Below are positions 14,313 to 20,128 of a stretch of 20,128 nt of DNA, one piece after another (position 1 is the first letter of the stretch; every line of letters begins with the position of its first letter). This stretch comes from an uncultured Collinsella sp. (GTDB taxonomy: Bacteria; Actinomycetota; Coriobacteriia; Coriobacteriales; Coriobacteriaceae), in assembly GCA_959599635.1 (NCBI GenBank), contig CAUGJN010000023.1, forward strand, positions 1-20,128. The letters run 5' to 3'. The position numbers and the translations under genes are program-made. The notes under the pieces were generated by a model that worked only from the letters and a program-made list of their open reading frames with translations, did not search any database and was not told the origin of the DNA.

Positions 14313-14350
14313 AAGGGGCCCGTATCCCAACGGATACGGGCCCCTTGCTA
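14313..14350 (+). terminator. Duplicated pgi-type terminator (perfect 15-bp stem)
   Basis: AAGGGGCCCGTATCC (14313-14327) pairs without mismatch with GGATACGGGCCCCTT (14332-14346) around a CAAC loop. It is stronger than the copy behind the intact pgi, which lacks one G in the right arm. It would insulate deoC from any plus-strand transcription out of the cassette. Confidence 0.75.
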
Positions 14351-14506
14351 TTTGAATGGGCATGAGGGTGTATTGAGGGGGGGGCGCCTGGCTGTCGGCA
14401 TCCGCATGCGGCGCCACTCGCTTTCCGTAAATATACGTCTACGGCTAATTTCATACCACTTACCGGAATGTGGACGCTGTCCTTGCGTATCGGGCGTACA
14501 TTGAAC

Positions 14507-14528
14507 GTGGTTTTTCGCGTGAAACCAC
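14507..14528 (+). promoter_or_regulatory. Small hairpin/operator-like palindrome in the deoC leader
   Basis: GTGGTTT (14507-14513) and AAACCAC (14522-14528) form a 7-bp inverted repeat with an 8-nt loop, about 23 nt before the deoC ribosome site. It could be a repressor site or a leader hairpin. I see no convincing promoter hexamers around it. Confidence 0.3.
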
Positions 14529-14563
14529 AAATCGGTTGTCGGTCCTGAACAAGGAGGTTCAGC

Positions 14564-15238
14564 ATGACGCTTGCCAAACCCATCAATAAATACATCGACT
14601 ATATCGACGCTCCCGAGGACACATTTGAGCAGTATGTCGAGAAGGCGCTAAAGTACAACTTCCGTTGTGTATTTGCGAACCTGCAGGAGTTCGAGACGGG
14701 TCGCGCAATGCTCGAGGGCTCTGACATCATCCTTGCCGGCGCTATCGACTTTCCCCAGGGCACTATGACGCTCGAGGAGAAGCTTGCGAGGTTTGAGGAA
14801 TACGCTGCGTGCGGCTTTACCGAGATTGACTACGTTTTGAATCAGGAGTCGGTCGAGAACCGCGATTTTGATGCCATCGAGCGCGAGATGACTGCCATTG
14901 CTGATTTTTGTCGCGCGCATGGCATCACTGACAAGGTGATCGTCGAGATGTGCAAGCTGGACGGCGACGATGCCGCCAAGCACCGTGTGTGTGAGATTGC
15001 GCTGGAGGCTAAGCCGGGATTCCTTAAGACATCGACTGGCAGAAGCTTTGGCGGCGCTAAGCTCGAGGACGTGCGGCTGATGCACGAGGTGCTCGGCGAT
15101 GCCGTGGCAATCAAGGCGGCGGGCGGTATCCATAATTACGAAGAGGCTTGCGCATTCATCGAGGCCGGCGCCAGCGCGTTGGGTGCATCGGCGGGCATCG
15201 CGATCGTCGAGGGTGCACCGACGGGGGAGCGCCGCTAG
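14564..15238 (+). CDS. deoC: Deoxyribose-phosphate aldolase
   Basis: This 224-aa TIM-barrel aldolase cleaves 2-deoxyribose-5-phosphate to glyceraldehyde-3-phosphate and acetaldehyde in deoxynucleoside catabolism. The Schiff-base lysine is K155 (FLKTSTGR), the second active-site lysine is K184 (IKAAGGIH), and the catalytic Asp is D89 (EIDYVLN, usually EIDMVIN). The phosphate-binding Gly-rich strands are at AAGGI and GASALGASAGI. ATG 14564 follows AAGGAGG. The length is normal for the family. No other deo gene is adjacent, so it seems to be transcribed alone. It lies just downstream of the cassette boundary. Confidence 0.95.
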   Translation: MTLAKPINKYIDYIDAPEDTFEQYVEKALKYNFRCVFANLQEFETGRAMLEGSDIILAGAIDFPQGTMTLEEKLARFEEYAACGFTEIDYVLNQESVENRDFDAIEREMTAIADFCRAHGITDKVIVEMCKLDGDDAAKHRVCEIALEAKPGFLKTSTGRSFGGAKLEDVRLMHEVLGDAVAIKAAGGIHNYEEACAFIEAGASALGASAGIAIVEGAPTGERR

Positions 15239-15387
15239 CAGACGTATTTGACCTGTGCGATAAAGCTTCACGACTACGCGCCGTTCATGTTCGGGACAAT
15301 ATGACTTTTTACCCGTTGCAAACAGCGCCGCCGTGGGTGTTCTGTATGATGGCTCAGACAAGGTTGCTCAATGACAGGGAGGCGCAT

Positions 15388-16230
15388 ATGGCAATCAAAG
15401 CCATCGCAATGGATATCGACGGTACGCTCACCAACGACCAGAAGGTGATTAGCCCGCGTACGCGCGAGAAGCTGCTCGCGGCGCAGGAGTCGGGCATTAA
15501 GCTCGTCTTGGCTTCGGGTCGTCCCGCATGGGGGCTGCACGCCTTGGCGCAGGAGCTCGACCTTCAAAACCATGACGGTCTGCTAGTTGCCTTTAATGGC
15601 GCGCATGTGGTCGACGCTCAGACCGATGAGGTCCTTTTTGACCAGGCCATGCCGGCTGACGAGCTGCACCGTCTGATTGATCATCTGCGCAATTTCGACG
15701 TGATCCCCATCATCTCGCTTGGTCGCGATCTTCATGTCGAGGATTCGTACCGCTGCATGATTACGCTGCCGGATGGCTCGCAGAAAAACATCGTCAAATA
15801 CGAACGCGATGCGTGTGACCTTAAGATCCGCGAGGTCGAGAGCTTGCATGAGGTTGTGGACGCTTATCCCGTGGACAAGCTGCTGACGGCAGGCGACCCG
15901 GCCTACCTACAGGCGCATTACGAGGAGATGTATGCGCCCTTTACCCAGACGCTTTCGGGCATGTTTACGGCCGACTGGTACTTTGAGTACACGGCGCCCG
16001 GTATCGACAAGGCCCGCGCGCTCGAGGGTGCCCTGCCCAAGCTCGGTATCGATGCCAGCGAGGTCGTCTCGTTTGGCGACGGCCAGAACGACAAGTCCAT
16101 GATTGAGTGGGCCGGCACCGGTGTTGCCATGGGCAACGCCGTCGATGAGGTTAAGGCGGTAGCCCAGATGGTGACCGCCAATAACAACGAAGACGGTATT
16201 GCGGTGGCGCTGGATAAGCTGCTGGGCTAG
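15388..16230 (+). CDS. Cof-type HAD-superfamily phosphatase
   Basis: This 280-aa protein is a HAD phosphatase with a C2B-type cap (Cof/YidA group), probably acting on sugar phosphates or related small metabolites. Motif I is AMDIDGTLT (nucleophile D9, acid/base D11), motif II is LVLASGRP, the motif III Lys is in PGIDKARAL, and motif IV is SFGDGQNDKSMIEWAG. ATG 15388 follows AGGGAGG; the frame stays open upstream into the end of deoC but has no other good start. The 149-bp gap after deoC has no clear terminator. A TATGAT hexamer at 15345-15350 may be its -10, though no well-spaced -35 is visible. A second HAD gene follows after a terminator. Confidence 0.92.
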   Translation: MAIKAIAMDIDGTLTNDQKVISPRTREKLLAAQESGIKLVLASGRPAWGLHALAQELDLQNHDGLLVAFNGAHVVDAQTDEVLFDQAMPADELHRLIDHLRNFDVIPIISLGRDLHVEDSYRCMITLPDGSQKNIVKYERDACDLKIREVESLHEVVDAYPVDKLLTAGDPAYLQAHYEEMYAPFTQTLSGMFTADWYFEYTAPGIDKARALEGALPKLGIDASEVVSFGDGQNDKSMIEWAGTGVAMGNAVDEVKAVAQMVTANNNEDGIAVALDKLLG

Positions 16231-16252
16231 AATCGCCGATAATGCATGGTTC

Positions 16253-16280
16253 GGGCGCCTGCTTACAGGCGCCCTTTTGT
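16253..16280 (+). terminator. Terminator between the two HAD genes
   Basis: GGGCGCCTG (16253-16261) pairs perfectly with CAGGCGCCC (16266-16274) around CTTA, followed by TTTTGTT. It ends only 14 nt before the next start codon, so the second HAD gene depends on read-through or on a promoter further upstream. Confidence 0.85.
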
Positions 16281-16293
16281 TAGGGAGGGTGCC

Positions 16294-16953
16294 GTGTCTG
16301 CATTTCCGTTCGACGCCGTTATCTTTGACATGGACGGTGTCATTGTCGATACCGAGTATTACTATCTGGGCGAGACTGCCGCGTTTGCCAAGGAGCTTGG
16401 GCTTAACCTGACTCAAGAGGAGTTGAATGGGCAGGTCGGTACCTCGCATCAGTTCTTTCTGCATATGCTAGTCGATTGGTTTGAGCGCGCCGGTAAGGGG
16501 CATTTTACTGGCGAGGAGGCGTTGGCCCGTTGGGACGAATGGGCGCATAAGCGTCCGCGCGACTATCAGACTTTGATTAACCCAGGCGCCGTGGATACGA
16601 TTCGAGAGCTGCCGCGCCGTGGCGTTCGCGTGGCGCTTGCCAGCTCGTCTCCCATGGATAGCATCGAGGAAGTGCTCAACGCGTGCGGGCTGTCGGATGC
16701 CTTTGAGTATGTGGTGAGCGGCGAGCAGTTTAAGGAGAGCAAGCCCGAGCCCGACATCTACCTGCATGCGCTGGACCTGCTGGGGCTGCCCGCGGACCGC
16801 TGCTGCTGCGTTGAGGATTCGGTGCCTGGCATCACTGCCGGCAAGCGAGCCGGCCTGACAGTCATTGCCAAGCGCGAGGAGCGCTTTGGCTTTAGCCAGG
16901 ATGCCGCGGACAAGATTATCGACCAGCTGCCGGAACTGCTGGAGCTTGCGTAG
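16294..16953 (+). CDS. HAD-IA family hydrolase (beta-phosphoglucomutase/phosphatase-like)
   Basis: This 219-aa protein has the HAD-IA layout with a helical C1 cap. Motif I is VIFDMDGVIVDTE (D12, D14), motif II is ALASSSP, the motif III Lys is in FKESKPEPDIYL, and motif IV is CCVEDSVPGITAGKRAG. This pattern is typical of beta-phosphoglucomutase-like proteins and sugar-phosphate phosphatases; the substrate cannot be assigned. The start is GTG 16294 with GGGAGG six nt upstream; the ATG at 16246 lies before the terminator hairpin and is unlikely. It is the last plus-strand gene before the convergent tatD-type gene. Confidence 0.92.
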   Translation: MSAFPFDAVIFDMDGVIVDTEYYYLGETAAFAKELGLNLTQEELNGQVGTSHQFFLHMLVDWFERAGKGHFTGEEALARWDEWAHKRPRDYQTLINPGAVDTIRELPRRGVRVALASSSPMDSIEEVLNACGLSDAFEYVVSGEQFKESKPEPDIYLHALDLLGLPADRCCCVEDSVPGITAGKRAGLTVIAKREERFGFSQDAADKIIDQLPELLELA

Positions 16954-17079
16954 GACTTTGCCACCGCGTCCGTCTTGGTCGCATGTGGTATGGAGGACTT
17001 CTGGGGGCCACGGAGCGCCGATTTTTGAATAGTTGAGCGGTCCCGGGAAGTCGAATTGCCGCCTTCCGGGGCCTCGTGT

Positions 17080-17301
17080 GCAAAAAATGCCAAATATGAG
17101 TACTGTCACTAATTTAGTAACAGCTAAATCAGTCCTGTAAGGCCCTGATCGAGTGCCTGTGGGCGATTAAAGCCTGTTCTATACGGCTTTAGCCATGCTA
17201 AAACGCCTTGATAATGAACGGATGTACATTATCAAGGCGTTCTTATGTCGCAAAATAATGCTACTAGCTTTGCAACAGTACTCATATTTGATGTTTTTTG
17301 C
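17080..17301. mobile_element. MITE-like element with 27-bp terminal inverted repeats
   Basis: The left end 17080-17106 and right end 17275-17301 are inverted copies, 24 of 27 bp identical: GCAAAAAA, a variable triplet, then CAAATATGAGTACTGT. Weaker similarity continues inward for about 18 bp. Inside is a second perfect 15-bp hairpin (17202-17216 / 17227-17241) and a 6-bp one near 17170-17190. There is no ORF. CCGGGG(C/T)C occurs just outside both ends (17066-17073 and 17305-17312), a possible target duplication. It separates two convergent genes and abuts the tatD-type stop codon. A small non-autonomous transposon or structured repeat fits best. Confidence 0.65.
17202..17241 (-). terminator. 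Perfect 15-bp hairpin inside the MITE-like element, possible terminator
   Basis: AACGCCTTGATAATG (17202-17216) pairs perfectly with CATTATCAAGGCGTT (17227-17241) around a 10-nt loop. On the minus strand the stem ends in GCGTTTTAG, so it could terminate transcripts of the tatD-type gene. No T-tract follows on the plus strand. Confidence 0.5.
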
Positions 17302-17310
17302 CCACCGGGG

Positions 17311-18093
17311 TCAGCGGAAGTCAAATATGGAGCGCGAATTTCCTAAAACGGTCGATTCGACGCTCTCCTCGGCGCAGTTTTTAAGTTCGGCGATGTGCAG
17401 GGAGGCGCTTTTTAGCGATGTGATGAGCTGTCGCGCGCTTGCATCTGCTTGCGGTTCGGCTGGAGCGTCGGTTTCGAGCAGCAGACGGTCGAGTGGAATC
17501 TGTCGGGCGTATTCACGACCGCGCTTGGTAGCGAGCATCCGCTCGTTCACGGAAAAATAGCAGCCTGCGTTTCGCGTACGGACGAACTCGTTCGAGGTGC
17601 CGCTAAACCAGTGAAAGATGATGGCGGGGGAGTTGGGGCTTGGGGTGAGTAATCCATATGACTCAAGGGCGTCCAGTACGGTTCCTGCTGAACGAACAGC
17701 GTGAATTGATATCACGCGCCCGGCGAGAGGGTGCTGCACGAGTGCATCGCAGAGACGGTCAAGTGCCTGTATTTGAAGCGGTTCGCTTCCGGCAAAGCGC
17801 GCAGAAAAGTCGAGTCCTACCTCGCCGATATAGCGCTCTTGGTCAGCAACTTCGCAAAGCAGATTGACTTCGGCAGGACCGCAGCGGCCGTCGGCGAGCC
17901 ACCAGGGATGGAGGCCGGCGCCCGCGATAATGTTTGGGTATCGGCTGGCCCGCTTTTTTGCTGCCGCGAAGTCGCGTGGGTCGACCCCGCAGTCAAAGAG
18001 CCCCAGACCCAACGCCGCCGACTCACTGGCTGCAGCATCGGGGCTGAGCATCAAATCAAGATGACAATGCGTGTCAAAGAATCGCGGTTCCAT
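17311..18093 (-). CDS. TatD-family metal-dependent hydrolase (DNase)
   Basis: This 260-aa protein has the TatD amidohydrolase metal-site pattern: H9 and H11 (FFDTHCHLD), Glu in YIGEVGLDF, His in ISIHAVR, His in IIFHWFSG, and Asp in LLLETDAP. TatD proteins are 3'-5' exonucleases or AP-type nucleases of the cytoplasm. I chose ATG 18093, which is 14 bp after the tcdA stop, because homologs start at this point; an upstream start at 18147 would overlap tcdA by 40 bp. The length is normal. It shares an operon with tcdA. The stop codon abuts the inverted-repeat element on the 3' side. Confidence 0.92.
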   Translation of the reverse strand: MEPRFFDTHCHLDLMLSPDAAASESAALGLGLFDCGVDPRDFAAAKKRASRYPNIIAGAGLHPWWLADGRCGPAEVNLLCEVADQERYIGEVGLDFSARFAGSEPLQIQALDRLCDALVQHPLAGRVISIHAVRSAGTVLDALESYGLLTPSPNSPAIIFHWFSGTSNEFVRTRNAGCYFSVNERMLATKRGREYARQIPLDRLLLETDAPAEPQADASARQLITSLKSASLHIAELKNCAEESVESTVLGNSRSIFDFR

Positions 18094-18107
18094 CGCAGGG
18101 CATCCTG

Positions 18108-18905
18108 CTAGTCCAAGCGCTGGCCATCGGCGCGCACGCGCTCGCACCCGCGCCCGCTGATCTGGCGGATAACCTCGCCGGCAATCATCTGACCCATGAT
18201 GGGCGGCATAAAACTGGCAGTTCCCAGCTCGGTGCGCTCGTGGATGTTGGAAGGGTCGCGGGGTTGGGTTTTAACCGATTCCTCGCAGCTAAACAGCACG
18301 TGCAGGCTCTTGATTCCGCGCTTCTTACATTCTTTGCGCATAATGCGGCTCATGGGGTCACGTACCGTATCGAAGATGTCGGCAAAGCGGAGGCACTCGG
18401 GATGGAGCTTGTTGGCCCCGCCCATGGAACTGACCAAACGGATGTCGTGGTCCTGAGCATATTTGGCAATGGTGAGCTTGGCCGAGATGGTGTCGATGGC
18501 GTCGACGACGTAGTCGAGCTTGCCACCCGTCTGCTCCAAAACGCTCGCGAAGAAATCATCGATGTTGTCGCTCAGCAGGTATTCGGTGCGCTTGATAACG
18601 GTGGCAGCGGGATTGATGTCGTTGATCATGGCTTCCATCACGTCCACCTTGCGCTTGCCGATGGTGCTATGAAAGGCGATGGCCTGTCGATTGATATTGC
18701 TGGGCGCGACGATATCCTTGTCCAGAATCACAAAATGACCGATGCCGCCGCGGGCAAGTGCCTCGCAGCAGTTGGAGCCCACGCCTCCACAGCCGAGTAT
18801 CAGCACCGTGGCGTTGGCGAGCTTGTCGAGTGCCTCGCGGCCCATGATGATCTCGAGCTTGGTGTCGCGTGTCTCGTTGGGAGTTGCGGCTGTGGTTTCG
18901 GTCAT
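18108..18905 (-). CDS. tcdA: tRNA threonylcarbamoyladenosine dehydratase (TcdA/CsdL, ThiF/E1-like)
   Basis: This 265-aa protein is an E1-like enzyme that uses ATP to cyclise t6A to ct6A at position 37 of ANN-decoding tRNAs. The nucleotide-binding loop is LGCGGVGSN (37-45), D62 is in VILDKDIVAPSNINRQ, and the downstream YVVDAIDTISAK segment and SSMGGANKLHP fit TcdA. The C-terminal GTASFMPPIMGQMIAGEVIRQI is the typical family end. ATG 18905 has GGAGG six nt upstream; an earlier ATG two codons upstream is too close to that site. It is the first gene of a two-gene operon with the TatD-family nuclease. Confidence 0.93.
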   Translation of the reverse strand: MTETTAATPNETRDTKLEIIMGREALDKLANATVLILGCGGVGSNCCEALARGGIGHFVILDKDIVAPSNINRQAIAFHSTIGKRKVDVMEAMINDINPAATVIKRTEYLLSDNIDDFFASVLEQTGGKLDYVVDAIDTISAKLTIAKYAQDHDIRLVSSMGGANKLHPECLRFADIFDTVRDPMSRIMRKECKKRGIKSLHVLFSCEESVKTQPRDPSNIHERTELGTASFMPPIMGQMIAGEVIRQISGRGCERVRADGQRLD

Positions 18906-18949
18906 AGACATCCTCCGATGGGGAAGCAAATCGTGTTTTGGCTATCGCC

Positions 18950-18977
18950 ATTATAGGTAATCGCCCATAGGTTGCGA
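18950..18977 (-). promoter_or_regulatory. Promoter of the tcdA-tatD operon
   Basis: A perfect -10 TATAAT (minus strand, 18950-18955) lies 45 nt upstream of the start codon. The -35 region is weak: TCGCAA (18972-18977) at 16 nt spacing. Confidence 0.5.
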
Positions 18978-19011
18978 TGGCGCTTACTTTGATGTGGTTT
19001 GAAGCATTTCG

Positions 19012-19050
19012 ATTAGATAGTTAGACAAACATCTAAATATCGAGTATAGT
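19012..19050 (+). promoter_or_regulatory. Promoter with ArsR-type inverted-repeat operator for the sdpRI-like pair
   Basis: TTAGAC (19021-19026) and TATAGT (19045-19050) are 18 nt apart. Half-sites TTAGAT (19013-19018) and ATCTAA (19031-19036) are inverted, and TTAGA (19021-19025) pairs with TCTAA (19032-19036). The repeats cover the -35 and spacer, as expected for autorepression by the ArsR-type protein encoded directly downstream. Confidence 0.65.
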
Positions 19051-19084
19051 GTGCGCGTCATGAGGGGTGCTGAGAGGAGGTCTT

Positions 19085-19363
19085 ATGCCGGGAGAGGGTT
19101 TTAAGGCGCTGGCCGATCCTACGCGGCGGCGCATTTTGGAACTGCTGCGCGAGGGCAATTGCACGGCGGGGGAGCTTGCCAAGCATTTCGATATCAGTAA
19201 GCCGTCGCTGAGCCATCACTTGGCGACGCTTAAAAACGCCGGGTTGGTGACCGACGAGCGCCATGGCCAAAACATCGTATACAGCTTAAACACCACCGTC
19301 ATGCAGGATTTAATTGGCTGGTTTATGGGTTTTACAAACAATGAAGGTGATAAGGATGAATAA
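19085..19363 (+). CDS. ArsR/SmtB-family transcriptional regulator (SdpR-like autorepressor)
   Basis: This 92-aa winged-helix protein begins GFKALADPTRRRILELLREG, the standard ArsR start. The recognition helix is in KHFDISKPSLSHHLATLKNAGLV, followed by the wing (DERHGQNIVYSLN). It has no ELCVCDL-type metal-binding motif, so it is not an obvious metal sensor. ATG 19085 follows AGGAGG. It overlaps the downstream SdpI-like gene by 8 bp. In Bacillus subtilis SdpR represses its operon until SdpI sequesters it at the membrane; the same wiring is plausible here. The inverted repeat over its promoter is the likely binding site. Confidence 0.9.
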   Translation: MPGEGFKALADPTRRRILELLREGNCTAGELAKHFDISKPSLSHHLATLKNAGLVTDERHGQNIVYSLNTTVMQDLIGWFMGFTNNEGDKDE

Positions 19364-20060
19364 CGAAAACAAGGGCATTCACCCCACAGGGGTATCGTCG
19401 CGCGTGTGGATTGCGCTGGTCGCTCTGTGCGTCGCCAATGTCGTAGCGCACCTCATGGTGATGCCGAGCTTGCCTGCGCAGATTCCCACGCACTGGGGCG
19501 CGAACGGCGCTGTCGACGGTTGGGGTCCTAGCTGGATGGCCTCCGCGCTCGGCGTGCTGCCTCTGGCGCTTCTCGCAATGTTCTGCGTGGTGCCGCGCAT
19601 CGATCCCAAAGGTGAGGCATATCGAACCTCGGGTAAGTTCTATCAGGGCTTCGTAATTGCCTTCACCTTGTTCATGTGCGCCATAAGCTGGCTGGGAGAG
19701 CTTACGGTCTGGGGCGTGGTGCCGGCGGTCGGTTCGGTCAACGTGCTGATTTCCGGTGCTGTCGGTTTGCTGTTCATCGGCGTAGGCAACTACTTGCCGC
19801 GTGTGAAGCAGAACTATACGCTCGGTATCAAGACGCCCTGGGCGCTTGCCGATCCCGAGAACTGGCGCCGTACGCAGCGCTTTGGCGGTGCCTGCTTTAT
19901 GGTGCTGGGTGTTGGCCTGATTGTGATGGGCGTGGCGGGCAGCGTGCTTTCGAGTGAAGTCGTCGCCGCGGTGATTGCGGCTCTGGCGTTTGGTTCGGCC
20001 GGAGCTGCCTACGCCTATTCGTATCTGCTGTGGCGTAAATCGCAGCGAGCCGTTCGCTAA
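19356..20060 (+). CDS. SdpI-family membrane protein (DUF1648 domain)
   Basis: This 234-aa polytopic membrane protein has about six hydrophobic segments. After the first helix it carries the DUF1648 signature MPSLPAQIPTHWGANGAVDGWG, and in the second half the SdpI signature VGNYLPRVKQNYTLGIKTPWALADPENW. In B. subtilis SdpI confers immunity to the SdpC toxin and senses it by trapping SdpR. ATG 19356 lies inside the end of the regulator gene, with GAAGG upstream, so translation is coupled. No SdpC-like toxin or SdpAB gene is in the window, so this pair may sense other membrane-active peptides. The end is complete. Confidence 0.9.
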   Translation: MNNENKGIHPTGVSSRVWIALVALCVANVVAHLMVMPSLPAQIPTHWGANGAVDGWGPSWMASALGVLPLALLAMFCVVPRIDPKGEAYRTSGKFYQGFVIAFTLFMCAISWLGELTVWGVVPAVGSVNVLISGAVGLLFIGVGNYLPRVKQNYTLGIKTPWALADPENWRRTQRFGGACFMVLGVGLIVMGVAGSVLSSEVVAAVIAALAFGSAGAAYAYSYLLWRKSQRAVR

Positions 20061-20128
20061 GGTTGCGGAAAACTAGCGTACGCAGTTCATAGTATGTTCC
20101 GGGGGACTTTTCCCAGGTAGTATTAGGG

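Larger units (their letters stand above)
14254..14354 (+). repeat. Direct repeat copy 2 (att-like): pgi 3' end remnant plus terminator
   Basis: The first 74 bp (14254-14327) are identical to 10786-10859. The terminator loop is CAAC where copy 1 has GTTG; because the stem arms are complementary, the whole stem-loop core equals the reverse complement of copy 1. Similarity ends near 14354. Bases before 14254 differ completely from pgi coding sequence, so this is the distal boundary of the inserted segment. Confidence 0.85.

Noticed and set aside
17195..17560. 121-codon plus-strand frame across the inverted-repeat element and into the tatD-type gene
   Set aside because: It crosses perfect hairpins and the antisense of a clear TatD gene; no recognisable domain.
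20061..20128. End of window after the SdpI-like gene
   Set aside because: Only 68 bp; no terminator hairpin or gene start could be supported.

Overview
The window looks like chromosomal DNA of a high-GC Gram-positive gut anaerobe, most likely Collinsella or a close coriobacterial relative. This is inference from gene content, strong GGAGG-type ribosome sites, frequent GTG/TTG starts and dispersed GGGACAGGTTT-type repeats; no rRNA or other marker gene is present. Most of it is ordinary core genome with good promoters and terminators. The accessory part is roughly 10.8-14.35 kb.

Layout. 1-87 is the 3' end of a Gfo/Idh/MocA-type oxidoreductase. A 21-bp inverted repeat and then nfo (endonuclease IV) follow. 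1274-4377 is a polar amino-acid ABC importer: lipoprotein, permease with an unusual extracytoplasmic domain, and ATPase, with a terminator hairpin after the first gene that should give excess binding protein. 4494-6223 is a metal/redox island: flavodoxin and DUF3793 on the minus strand, diverging from a FeoB-associated-like/HMA fusion protein, with an inverted-repeat operator and a CsoR-like site between them. 6250-8170 (minus) is an SOS cassette: Y-family polymerase plus YolD-like partner behind a promoter with a LexA box. 8394-8921 is a half-length iron-alcohol-dehydrogenase-like protein bracketed by inverted repeats.

pgi (9121-10815) is followed by a three-gene minus-strand cassette: an unknown 296-aa protein, a ClpP-like protease and a soluble VirD4/TraG-like ATPase. 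The cassette is bracketed by a direct repeat: the last 30 bp of pgi plus its terminator recur at 14254-14354. The first 74 bp are identical, but the terminator loop is in the opposite orientation. This looks like an integrated element, or the remnant of one, that used the pgi 3' end as its attachment site. No integrase or relaxase is visible.

Downstream are deoC, two HAD phosphatases, a MITE-like element with 27-bp terminal inverted repeats (17080-17301), a TatD-family nuclease and tcdA (minus strand), and finally an sdpR/sdpI-like repressor and membrane protein pair with its own operator-like promoter.

The most novel candidates are the pgi-flanked unknown/ClpP/VirD4 cassette with its inverted att-like core, the FeoB-associated/HMA fusion with its CsoR-like operator, and the MITE-like element.
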